Below the pieces are notes generated by a model. It did no database searches and was not told the DNA's origin. It saw only the letters and a program-made list of their open reading frames with translations. A stretch of DNA of 8,206 nucleotides from Synergistaceae bacterium (lineage in GTDB: Bacteria > Synergistota > Synergistia > Synergistales > Aminobacteriaceae): the NCBI GenBank assembly GCA_009778055.1, contig WRKN01000110.1:1-8206 (forward strand). The letters are read 5' to 3'. Positions 1 to 5,982 of the stretch are shown piece after piece. The first letter of the stretch is position 1. Each line of letters starts with the position of its first letter. Made by a program: the position numbers and the translations under genes.

Positions 1-828
1 ATAGCTTAACGCCCGCGGACGGCATGACTCGATACATTTCCCGCAACGGACACATTCGGGCGAGTTAGGCCGCGTAACCGGATTGATGCAAATGGCGCAG
101 GCTTTGGCGCAGATTCCGCAGTCTGTGCATTTTGTTTTATCGTGATGCATTTTAAAATAAGCGATCGGGTTAAATAAAGAATAAACCGCCCCTAACGGGC
201 AAAGCGTTCTGCAGAAGAAACGGTACACGAATACTTCCGCTCCTGTTAATGCAAGCGCGATCGAAGCTTTTAAAAAAAATCGCACACCGATAAACCCGCG
301 CAGGAAATCATTGGCCGTCAGCAGCGGTATCGCGCCGAATATTGTCCCCGACGGGCAGATATATTTACAGAACCAAAACTCTCCCAAACCCGACAACTCA
401 TGCCTTACGGCAAAAGGCAAAATCAGCACAAACAAAACGAGAACGATATATTTTATGTATCTGGCGTAGCGCAAGCGTAAAATTAATTTCGGCGATTTTA
501 TTTTATATAACAAATCCTGCAGCAACCCCATAGGACAGACATAACCGCAGATAAACCGCCCGAAAACAACGCTTACCGAGAGCAAAAAGCCCGTTACAAA
601 CAGGCTGATACTGCGGGTCGTTCCCGCGAGAAAATTCTGCATGGTTCCGATGGGGCAGGAAGTCACCGCCGCCGGACAGGAATAACAATTAAGACCGGGG
701 GTGCAAACCATTTTTAATTTGCCCTGATATATCTTCCCGGTGAAAAAGTTATTCAGGTACGGATTTTGCAGAAAAAAAAATAAAAACTGCGCGATTATAC
801 GTTTGGGGACTGCCGGCATAAATTTCAT
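1..828 (-). CDS. 4Fe-4S membrane ferredoxin, NapH/YccM-like (partial, runs off left edge)
   Basis: The reading frame is open from an ATG at 826-828 to the window edge, 276 codons, with the C-terminus missing. Numbered from this ATG, residues about 73-92, 125-140 and 176-200 are hydrophobic membrane segments. The pattern CxxxCP recurs around residues 94-99, 154-159 and 206-211, with a further Cys-rich stretch at 42-58. Two classical 4Fe-4S motifs follow: C234-x2-C237-x2-C240-x3-C244 and C259-x2-C262-x2-C265-x3-C269. This architecture is that of the NapH/YccM/NosR-type membrane ferredoxins (COG0348), which pass electrons between cytoplasm or quinone pool and extracytoplasmic partners. The gene follows the CXXC mini-protein after only 4 bases and has no clear Shine-Dalgarno site of its own, suggesting translational coupling. 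A second ATG at 817-819 is a possible start. By context I infer that it feeds electrons to the CXXC and TlpA proteins encoded just upstream; the donor and acceptor are not shown by the sequence. Confidence 0.9.
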   Translation of the reverse strand, partial: MKFMPAVPKRIIAQFLFFFLQNPYLNNFFTGKIYQGKLKMVCTPGLNCYSCPAAVTSCPIGTMQNFLAGTTRSISLFVTGFLLSVSVVFGRFICGYVCPMGLLQDLLYKIKSPKLILRLRYARYIKYIVLVLFVLILPFAVRHELSGLGEFWFCKYICPSGTIFGAIPLLTANDFLRGFIGVRFFLKASIALALTGAEVFVYRFFCRTLCPLGAVYSLFNPIAYFKMHHDKTKCTDCGICAKACAICINPVTRPNSPECVRCGKCIESCRPRALSY

Positions 829-832
829 AAAT

Positions 833-1018
833 TTAACCGATGCCGATACATTCCAGACAAACCACAACCGCTTTTTGCAAAATAACGGTCAGCTCGCCCT
901 TCCATATTCCCCACGCGGATAACGCCGCGCCTGTGATAAGAACGGCCGGCTTAATCCAGCGCGCTGTCCAGGTACGCTCCGTACCCCGCCCCTCTTGCCC
1001 CGATAATCGCGTCCCCAA
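833..1018 (-). CDS. CD1871A-type CXXC mini membrane protein
   Basis: This is a tiny frame whose last 41 residues (from W21 of the 61-residue reading) form one hydrophobic helix followed by a Gly-Glu-Leu turn and an amphipathic tail ending VCLECIGIG, with C54-x2-C57 only four residues from the end. I recall this layout from the CD1871A family of CXXC-motif proteins found in Clostridia; no function is assigned to them. The start is uncertain. The only canonical option in frame is TTG at 1016-1018, preceded by a GGTGAG motif, but that overlaps tlpA by 68 bases and gives an implausible Arg/Gly-rich leader. A rare ATT start at residue 22, right at the tlpA stop, would give a product of about 40 residues, the usual family size. 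It sits between the TlpA gene and the ferredoxin gene, so a role as a thiol relay in the membrane is a reasonable inference. The protein identity is fairly safe and the start is not. Confidence 0.62.
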   Translation of the reverse strand: MGTRLSGQEGRGTERTWTARWIKPAVLITGAALSAWGIWKGELTVILQKAVVVCLECIGIG

Positions 1019-1520
1019 TTATCTCACCGTCCCTGTTTAAAATAACCGTCGTCGGCACATAACCCGAATTAAGCATGGCCAACACGTTTTCGAGTCCTTT
1101 TGTGTCGGCGTCGATATTCACAAACGTCACACCGGCGGATTCTTTAATTTTTATCGCGCCCTGGCGGTTGCTGTCATAATCAACAAGCAAACCGATAAAC
1201 CCCACGCGGTCGGCGTATTTTTCCGCAATTTTCCCAATATCGGGCATCTCGACAAGACATGGAGGACACCATGTAGCCCAGAGATGTACAAAGAATATTT
1301 CTTTCTCGCCAAGCGACTGTTCGGTAACGTCGTTTTCATATAAATCCTTGGCTGTAAAAGCGTATGGGAACGTGCCGGTATGCTCCGAAAGTTCTCCTGT
1401 CTCCGCCGCGCAAGCGGTGAGGCTGACCGCCATCAGTACGGTAAAAAATAAGAATATGCATCTCCTTACCGCCATTTTCAAATAAACGTCCCTCTTGTAT
1501 TCTCTCATTGCTCTTGACAT
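951..1520 (-). CDS. TlpA-family thioredoxin-like lipoprotein (thiol-disulphide oxidoreductase)
   Basis: This 189-residue reading has an N-terminal signal peptide (hydrophobic core about 21-34) ending in the lipobox LTAC with the modified Cys at 37, so the mature protein should be a membrane-anchored extracytoplasmic lipoprotein. A thioredoxin fold follows, with the active site WATWCPPC (C85, C88) and the cis-proline in YVPTT (P156), both intact. Such TlpA/ResA-like proteins reduce or isomerise disulphides outside the membrane, for example in cytochrome c maturation or oxidative stress defence. No cytochrome c or CcdA gene is visible here. The first ATG (1518-1520) directly abuts GAGAGGGG, which is too close for normal initiation. 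A TTG at codon 14 (1479-1481) lies 9 bases after AGAGGG and would give a shorter, more typical signal peptide (KMAVRRC...), so it may be the true start. The gene leads a three-gene operon with the CXXC mini-protein and the 4Fe-4S membrane protein. Confidence 0.9.
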   Translation of the reverse strand: MSRAMREYKRDVYLKMAVRRCIFLFFTVLMAVSLTACAAETGELSEHTGTFPYAFTAKDLYENDVTEQSLGEKEIFFVHLWATWCPPCLVEMPDIGKIAEKYADRVGFIGLLVDYDSNRQGAIKIKESAGVTFVNIDADTKGLENVLAMLNSGYVPTTVILNRDGEIIGDAIIGARGAGYGAYLDSALD

Positions 1521-1640
1521 CCCCTCTCAATAAATTTTTCGGCGATATTGCAGCACGCCGCCATTAGTTTCGCTTAAAATAAATCCGAAATCAAGAGAGT
1601 TGTCGTAATTGGCGCCAAAACCGACGTAATTGACACACGC

Positions 1641-1671
1641 AAAAAAATAGCGGGGCATTTTTCCGCCCCGC
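1641..1671 (-). terminator. Rho-independent terminator, minus strand
   Basis: Read on the minus strand, a 7-bp GC-only stem (GCGGGGC paired with GCCCCGC; 1665-1671 with 1650-1656) with an 8-base loop is followed at once by TATTTTTTT (1649-1641). The plus strand has no T-run after the stem, so it acts on leftward transcription only. The nearest minus-strand gene upstream is the response regulator ending at 2517, with the plus-strand NYN gene in between. It may therefore end read-through from that operon, or it may attenuate a leader transcript ahead of tlpA. Confidence 0.72.
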
Positions 1672-1720
1672 CCTGCCGTTTCGGATAAGTAAGCCTTTGT
1701 CATTCCCGTACACAACACAC

Positions 1721-1748
1721 TTGACATATTCCTACCGGAGATTAAAAT
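1721..1748 (+). promoter_or_regulatory. Sigma-A/sigma-70 type promoter for the NYN gene
   Basis: A perfect -35 hexamer TTGACA (1721-1726) is followed after 16 bases by TAAAAT (1743-1748), one mismatch from the -10 consensus. Transcription would start near 1755, giving a leader of about 120 bases before the NYN start codon. The left arm of an inverted repeat (1733-1740) lies in the spacer, so a DNA-binding protein there would interfere with RNA polymerase. Confidence 0.55.
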
Positions 1749-1786
1749 AAATCCTATATTAAAACTCGGTCGATTGCCCTCCGGTA
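1733..1786. repeat. 8-bp inverted repeat TACCGGAG / CTCCGGTA
   Basis: The arms at 1733-1740 and 1779-1786 are perfectly complementary and separated by 38 bases. The left arm is in the promoter spacer and the right arm about 25-30 bases downstream of the inferred transcription start. The left arm would not be transcribed from this promoter, so a protein operator is more likely than an RNA stem. The centres are 46 bp apart, which is not an integral number of helical turns. Confidence 0.4.
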
Positions 1787-1821
1787 TAGCGGAGAAATGT
1801 GCTTTCGACCTATTTTATTTT

Positions 1822-1867
1822 TTAAGGAGCCATCGCATTTATGATAGTTTCCTTAATTTTAAGGAGG
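1822..1867 (+). promoter_or_regulatory. Structured leader with strong ribosome binding site of the NYN gene
   Basis: AAGGAGG (1861-1867) lies 7 bases before the ATG at 1875, a near-ideal Shine-Dalgarno site. TTAAGGA occurs twice, at 1822-1828 and within the ribosome site at 1859-1865, and a single complementary TCCTTAA (1850-1856) lies between them. The complement can pair with the upstream copy, in a longer hairpin helped by CATC/GATG-like bases inside, leaving the ribosome site free. It pairs poorly with the downstream copy because only 2 bases separate them. A regulatory switch is only a hypothesis. Confidence 0.4.
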
Positions 1868-1874
1868 TTCCGTC

Positions 1875-2501
1875 ATGCCCGCATATAAGGTCATGATTTT
1901 TATTGATTTCTGGAATTTTTCCCTTCCTCTGGAAAAGATCATTATGCCCGACGGCAAAAATTTTTTGATCAACTGGTTTAAAGTACCTGAAACTTTGATG
2001 AATTCGCTGAAAGCCATTGAAGGTTTGTCAGGCAGTGACTTTCAGTATCAGCATTGCCACGTTGTCGGCTCTTATGGCCCAAACGATTCCAAATTGCGTC
2101 CTTGGGTAAAATCGACACTTTCCAGAGTTCCTGGTCTCAAAACTTGGTTTTTGCCCCGGCGTAAACTCGAAAGTGGACCTATATGTACCGGGCCGTCTCA
2201 CCATGAAATATCTACGTGCCCGTCTTGTGGAAGCCCTATGTTGGGGTACAAGGAAAAAGGCGTCGACACTGCTATAGTGACGCTAATGGTACAAAACGCA
2301 TGGGAGGGGCTCTATGATTTGGGTATCTTAGCTTCTTCCGACAAAGATTTCGTTCCCGTCATAGAATACCTTGATCGAAAAGGTATAAAATGCGTACAAG
2401 CCGGCTTTAAGGGCTCAGGATATGAACTCGGTCAAAAATCTTGGGCCTCTATCGATATTATGTCCGTGTGCGAACAATTCAGGCGTAAACACATTTCTTG
2501 A
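1875..2501 (+). CDS. NYN-domain (LabA/DUF88-type, PIN-like) putative ribonuclease
   Basis: This 208-residue protein starts with the family signature FIDFWNF, giving D11 and N14. The second half has KGVDTAIVTLMVQNAWEGLYDLGILASSDKDF in pieces: D131, then the SSDKDF motif with D156 and D158, then a beta strand and helix (VPVIEYLDRKGIKCVQAGF). These acidic residues form the metal-binding site of PIN-like nucleases, so a metal-dependent RNase acting in the cytoplasm is likely; the substrate is unknown. Between the two halves is an insertion with C104, H109, H110, C115 and C118, which looks like a small zinc knuckle and is known in some LabA-like proteins. There is no signal peptide or membrane segment. 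The start is fixed by AAGGAGG 7 bases upstream. The gene stands alone, converges with the response regulator gene 15 bases away, and by eye is clearly less GC-rich than the operon to its right, so it may have been acquired separately. It could equally be a housekeeping RNA-processing enzyme. Confidence 0.87.
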   Translation: MPAYKVMIFIDFWNFSLPLEKIIMPDGKNFLINWFKVPETLMNSLKAIEGLSGSDFQYQHCHVVGSYGPNDSKLRPWVKSTLSRVPGLKTWFLPRRKLESGPICTGPSHHEISTCPSCGSPMLGYKEKGVDTAIVTLMVQNAWEGLYDLGILASSDKDFVPVIEYLDRKGIKCVQAGFKGSGYELGQKSWASIDIMSVCEQFRRKHIS

Positions 2502-2516
2502 TCAGATATAAAAAAT

Positions 2517-3242
2517 TCATCCCGGCGAAACAATCCTGAACCTGTAGCCCACGCCGCGCACGGTTTGGATGTGGTCCGGCTCGGAGGGCTCGCGTTCGAT
2601 TTTTTCGCGCAGCCTGTTGATATGCACGGCTACCGTCGCCGAGTCGCCGAGGGCGTCCATTCCCCAGATACTCTCGTAAAGCGTCTCCTTGCCGAATATA
2701 ATCCCGGGGTTTGTGACCAGGAACAGCAGGAGCTCGTATTCCTTGTTTTTGAGGTCTGTTTCTTTGCCGTTTACGTAAACCAGGCGCTCTTTCACGTTTA
2801 TCCTGACGTCGCCGGCGACGACTTCATCTCCCTTCCCCTGTCCGGCGGTGGCCGCCGCAAAAAGCCTTTCGTACTGGGCGATGTTCGCCTTAACTCTCGC
2901 CACCAGTTCCGTCGGGGAAAACGGCTTTGATATGTAGTCGTCCGCGCCAAGGCCGAGGCCGCGTATTTTATCCGCGTCCTCCGTCTTAGCGGTCACCATC
3001 AATATGGGGATGTTCAGGTTATGCGGCTCGCCCCGCAGCCTTTTGGCTATCTCGTACCCGTTGAGCCCAGGCAGCATGACGTCGAGAAGAATCAGGTCGT
3101 ACGCTCCCCCGGCAGCCTCACGAAGCCCTTCCAGGCCGTTCGCGGCGACCACCGCTTCAAAGCCGTTGATCTCCAAAAAATCGCGCTCAATCTCGGCTAT
3201 GGATACGTCGTCTTCAACTATGAGAATTTTTTTCTTTTCCAT
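2517..3242 (-). CDS. OmpR/PhoB-family response regulator
   Basis: Counted from the ATG at 3240-3242 (241 residues), the receiver domain occupies about 1-125 with the acidic pair D11/D12, phospho-acceptor D54 in LILLDVMLPG, T84 and K106 in SKPF, all intact. A winged-helix DNA-binding domain follows (about 142-239), with the usual LKNKEYELLLFL, a recognition helix around VAVHINRLREKIE and the terminal hairpin VRGVGYRF. It is a transcription factor activated by phosphorylation. A GTG at 3258-3260 is an alternative start six codons upstream, but the only purine stretch touches it directly, so I prefer the ATG. The start overlaps the end of the kinase gene by 29 bases, which indicates translational coupling. 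It is the last gene of the permease-kinase-regulator operon. Its likely partner is the adjacent kinase and its likely sites include the TTTAAC repeats at 5978-5994. Confidence 0.95.
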   Translation of the reverse strand: MEKKKILIVEDDVSIAEIERDFLEINGFEAVVAANGLEGLREAAGGAYDLILLDVMLPGLNGYEIAKRLRGEPHNLNIPILMVTAKTEDADKIRGLGLGADDYISKPFSPTELVARVKANIAQYERLFAAATAGQGKGDEVVAGDVRINVKERLVYVNGKETDLKNKEYELLLFLVTNPGIIFGKETLYESIWGMDALGDSATVAVHINRLREKIEREPSEPDHIQTVRGVGYRFRIVSPG

Positions 3243-4677
3243 TTCGCTGTTTCGGGTCACTCCCAGGGAACGTCATTTTTATGGACAAACCGCCTTCGGG
3301 AACGTTGGCGGCCTTTATCGAGCCTCCGAACCCCTCCGCCATCTTCGCCGCGATGGCCAGCCCCAGCCCGCTGCCCTGTCCGGGGTTGTTCCGCGACTCG
3401 TCGCTTCTGTAGAAAACGTCGAACAGCTTGGGAAGCGCCTCCTCGGGAACTCCCGGCCCGTCGTCCGATATGATCAGGGACGCGGTTCCCTTTTCTTCGG
3501 ATATCGACACGCTGATTTTGCCGCGCGCCTTGTCCTTATATTTTACGCTGTTCTCGAAGATATTGATAATGACGCAGCGCATCTGCGCGACGTCGATATC
3601 CGCGTACACCCGTCCGCTTGCGCGGGCGGGCGATATGTCAAGCCCCCTGTTCCCGTACTCTTCTTTCAGGGCGTCCACGATTTCGGAGACCGCGGCCGCC
3701 AGATCCACGCGCTCGATGTCATATGGGAACTCCCCCGTGTCCAGCTTGGAGAAAAGGAAGAGGTTGTCTATGATGTGCTCAAGGTCGGCGGTTTTGTTCT
3801 TTATCGTGCCCATGTAACGCTCCCTGGCCTCCGGCGTGGCGGCGACGCCCTGTTCCAGCCCTTCCACGTAGGCCTTTATAGAGGTCAGCGGGGTGCGCAG
3901 GTCGTGCGAAATACCGGCTATCAGTTCCTTGCGGCTGCGTTCGTCCTTCCGCCTGGCTTCGACGGACTCCAGCAGCTTGGCCGCCATTTCGTTGAATTCG
4001 CCGCACACTTGGGAGAACTCGTCGTTTTCCCTGTAGTCTATCCGAAAATCCAGGTTACCGTCGCGCACCTGATAGACGCCGTGGGCGAGGGTGTCCATTC
4101 CGTGCACGATTCTTTTGAACACGAACCGCGTCAAAAAACGGTTGGTGATCAGGATGATGAACACGGAACAGATCAGCGAGACGGCCGCCCCTTTTCTCAT
4201 TATGTCCTTATAGTTTTGAGGCGACCTTGCAACGCGCGAGCCGCTGCTCAGGGCAATCCGGTAATCGCCTATCGTCTGAAACGTGGCTCTGGAGAAAAAA
4301 GAAGCCGGTTCCGTCATTTCCAGAGCCTGTCCGACTGAGGAGCCTCTCCACGGAGGCGTCCCGGCGAAGGGGACGTTGTCCTTATATACGGCCAAAAGCA
4401 GCCTGCCATCGGCGTGTTTGCCGTTGAAGCCCGCCACGTCCTCCATTATCGCGGAGGATGAAACATTTTGCCATTTTTCGGCCATAGCCCTCGCTTCGTC
4501 CAGCGCTTCCATGAAGTAGAGTTCTCTGTTCCTGCGTCTTTCTCCCGGCTGTTCTTCGTTCAGCCCGGTCAGCAGCGCGTAGAAATGCAGGCCCCCGAAG
4601 AATACGGCCAGACTGATCACCAGCGGTATCACTATCATCAGGATGTTCGAGAAAAACAAGCGCCGTTTTATGTCCAT
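3214..4677 (-). CDS. Membrane sensor histidine kinase
   Basis: This 487-residue protein has a first membrane helix at about 10-36, an extracytoplasmic sensing region of about 125 residues (37-162), a second helix at about 163-188 and a HAMP linker (about 180-236). The dimerisation domain carries the H-box GISHDLRTPLTS with phospho-accepting H258. The ATPase domain has the N-box around N372/N376, the G1 box SDDGPGVPEE (D406) and the G2 box GQGSGLGL (434-440), so it should be active. The sensing region is short, charged, resembles no domain I can name and has no Cys pair. It follows the permease gene by 21 bases and overlaps the regulator gene, so it is co-transcribed with both. The signal is unknown; coupling to the permease, as partner or target, is an inference from the operon. 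Confidence 0.95.
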   Translation of the reverse strand: MDIKRRLFFSNILMIVIPLVISLAVFFGGLHFYALLTGLNEEQPGERRRNRELYFMEALDEARAMAEKWQNVSSSAIMEDVAGFNGKHADGRLLLAVYKDNVPFAGTPPWRGSSVGQALEMTEPASFFSRATFQTIGDYRIALSSGSRVARSPQNYKDIMRKGAAVSLICSVFIILITNRFLTRFVFKRIVHGMDTLAHGVYQVRDGNLDFRIDYRENDEFSQVCGEFNEMAAKLLESVEARRKDERSRKELIAGISHDLRTPLTSIKAYVEGLEQGVAATPEARERYMGTIKNKTADLEHIIDNLFLFSKLDTGEFPYDIERVDLAAAVSEIVDALKEEYGNRGLDISPARASGRVYADIDVAQMRCVIINIFENSVKYKDKARGKISVSISEEKGTASLIISDDGPGVPEEALPKLFDVFYRSDESRNNPGQGSGLGLAIAAKMAEGFGGSIKAANVPEGGLSIKMTFPGSDPKQRNGKEKNSHS

Positions 4678-4698
4678 GATTTATTTGCCTCACTCGGC

Positions 4699-5919
4699 TC
4701 ACTCGAAGCGCAGGGCGTCTATAGGGCGCAGCAGGGAGGCTTTCCAGGCGGGGTAGAACCCGAAGAACACCCCGACGAAGCAGGAGAATCCGGCCGCAAG
4801 CGCCACCGCCCCTCCCGAAACGTGGGTGGGCCATTTCAGGAACTCCGTCACCGCCGCCGACGCTCCCATGCCGATGAGTATGCCCACGCAGCCGCCTATG
4901 AGGGAGAGGAGCATGGCTTCCAGCAGGAACTGAACCCGTATGTCGCCCTTGCGCGCGCCTATCGCCATGCGTATGCCTATTTCCCGCGTGCGTTCCGTGA
5001 CGGAGACCAGCATGATGTTCATGATCCCGATTCCCCCGACCAGAAGGGAGATAGACGCCACGGTTCCCAGCAGGAGGGACATGACCCGCGTCGTCTGGGC
5101 CATTGTGTCGAGCATTTGCGTCAGGTTTTGCAGGGTGAAGGTGTCCTCCCTGTCCGGCGTCAGACGGTGGCGCTGCCTCAACAGCCCGCGCACCTCCGCG
5201 ATGGCGCTGTCCATCATGCTGGTGTCCCTGGCCTGTATGAAGGCCATCCCGACGGTGTCGAGCATGGCGCTGCGTGCCAGGCGGCGCTGTGCCGTGGTGA
5301 CGGGAATGATCACGGTGTCGTCCTGGTCCTGCCCCATTGCGGACTGTCCCTTGGGGGCAAGCACCCCGACGACCTCGAACAGTATGTTCCTGATACGGAT
5401 GTTCTGCCCTACGGGGTCGGCGCGGCCAAAAAGTTCACGCGCGACGGTCTCGCCTATTACGGCGACCTTGAGGGCTGACCTGACGTCGTCTTCGTCGAGA
5501 ATACGCCCATTTTGTGTCTGAAATTCACGGATGTCGAAAAAACTTGGTGTTGTCCCAATGACCTGAGAGGGCCAGTTACGGTTCTCGAACACGAGCTGCG
5601 CGCCTGTGCTTACCTGCGGCGCTACCCTGGCGATAGACCAGCACTCCTCTTCAATCGCCCTGATGTCCGACATGGTGATGTTTTCCCTGCTTCCGGCGGC
5701 CTGGCGTACGCCGCTCGTGGTTTGCGTGCCGGAACGGAGGACTATCATGTTGGCCCCCATGCTCGAGATAACTCCCTCCATTTGGGCGCTTGCCCCGTTT
5801 CCGACCGCGACCATGGCTATGACGGCCCCGACGCCGATGACGACCCCCAGCATGGTCAGCATGGAGCGGGTCTTGTTTGCCCACAGGGAAAAAACGGCGG
5901 TCCGCATGACCTCGAACAT
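4699..5919 (-). CDS. MacB/FtsX-type ABC transporter permease (no ATPase gene nearby)
   Basis: This 406-residue protein has the layout of the MacB/LolC-type permeases of type VII ABC exporters. There is one N-terminal membrane helix (about 21-42, after NKTRSMLTMLGVVIGV), a large extracytoplasmic core (about 45-275) with the family motifs APQV, TPSFFDIRE and VAVIGETVARELFG, then three C-terminal helices (about 281-306, 334-358 and 371-392). The cytoplasmic loop TERTREIGIRMAIGARKGDI is the ATPase-coupling segment and is well conserved. GAGGAGG lies 8 bases before the ATG. Unlike MacB itself, no nucleotide-binding domain is fused to it, and the window shows no ATPase or MacA-like fusion gene. It is the first gene of the operon and is followed by the kinase and regulator. 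Its ATPase would have to come from elsewhere in the genome. Likely roles are export of a peptide, antibiotic or lipid, or a mechanical signalling role as in FtsEX. Confidence 0.93.
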   Translation of the reverse strand: MFEVMRTAVFSLWANKTRSMLTMLGVVIGVGAVIAMVAVGNGASAQMEGVISSMGANMIVLRSGTQTTSGVRQAAGSRENITMSDIRAIEEECWSIARVAPQVSTGAQLVFENRNWPSQVIGTTPSFFDIREFQTQNGRILDEDDVRSALKVAVIGETVARELFGRADPVGQNIRIRNILFEVVGVLAPKGQSAMGQDQDDTVIIPVTTAQRRLARSAMLDTVGMAFIQARDTSMMDSAIAEVRGLLRQRHRLTPDREDTFTLQNLTQMLDTMAQTTRVMSLLLGTVASISLLVGGIGIMNIMLVSVTERTREIGIRMAIGARKGDIRVQFLLEAMLLSLIGGCVGILIGMGASAAVTEFLKWPTHVSGGAVALAAGFSCFVGVFFGFYPAWKASLLRPIDALRFE

Positions 5920-5953
5920 TCTTATCGCCTCCTCGCGCCGATATTAACTGTAT

Positions 5954-5982
5954 ATTTTAAACTCCGCGGGGGCAAAAGTTAA
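5954..5982 (-). promoter_or_regulatory. Probable promoter of the permease-kinase-regulator operon
   Basis: On the minus strand, TTAACT (5982-5977, four of six matches to the -35 consensus) is followed after exactly 17 bases by TAAAAT (5959-5954, five of six matches to the -10 consensus). Transcription would begin near 5947, about 28 bases before the permease ATG. One TTTAAC box overlaps the weak -35, the arrangement seen when an OmpR-family activator helps polymerase. Confidence 0.5.

Larger units (their letters stand above)
1521..1874. other. Intergenic control region between tlpA operon and NYN gene
   Basis: This 354-base stretch lies between divergent genes. On the minus strand it carries a factor-independent terminator (1641-1671). 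On the plus strand it carries a promoter-like pair (1721-1748) and a structured leader before the NYN gene. It also holds a 10-bp palindrome TTGGCGCCAA (1609-1618) and a direct repeat CGTAATTG at 1604-1611 and 1625-1632, 21 bp apart (two helical turns), about 90-110 bases upstream of tlpA, where an activator or repressor could bind. A 66-codon minus-strand frame (1527-1727) covers much of it, but I do not call it a gene because the terminator lies inside it. No clear promoter for the tlpA operon was found. Confidence 0.6.

Noticed and set aside
2502..2540. Possible terminator for the response regulator (T6 run just after its stop)
   Set aside because: Only about 4 bp of stem can be drawn before the T-run, so it does not qualify as a factor-independent terminator.
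3004..4338. Long plus-strand open frame (444 codons) opposite the kinase and regulator genes
   Set aside because: It lies antisense to two clearly conserved genes, its translation is rich in Arg/His/Gly/Val with no recognisable motif, and such long shadows are expected opposite GC-rich coding DNA.
4468..5478. Plus-strand open frame (336 codons) opposite the permease
   Set aside because: Antisense shadow; the permease frame has intact MacB/FtsX motifs and this frame is His/Gly/Glu-rich without any motif.
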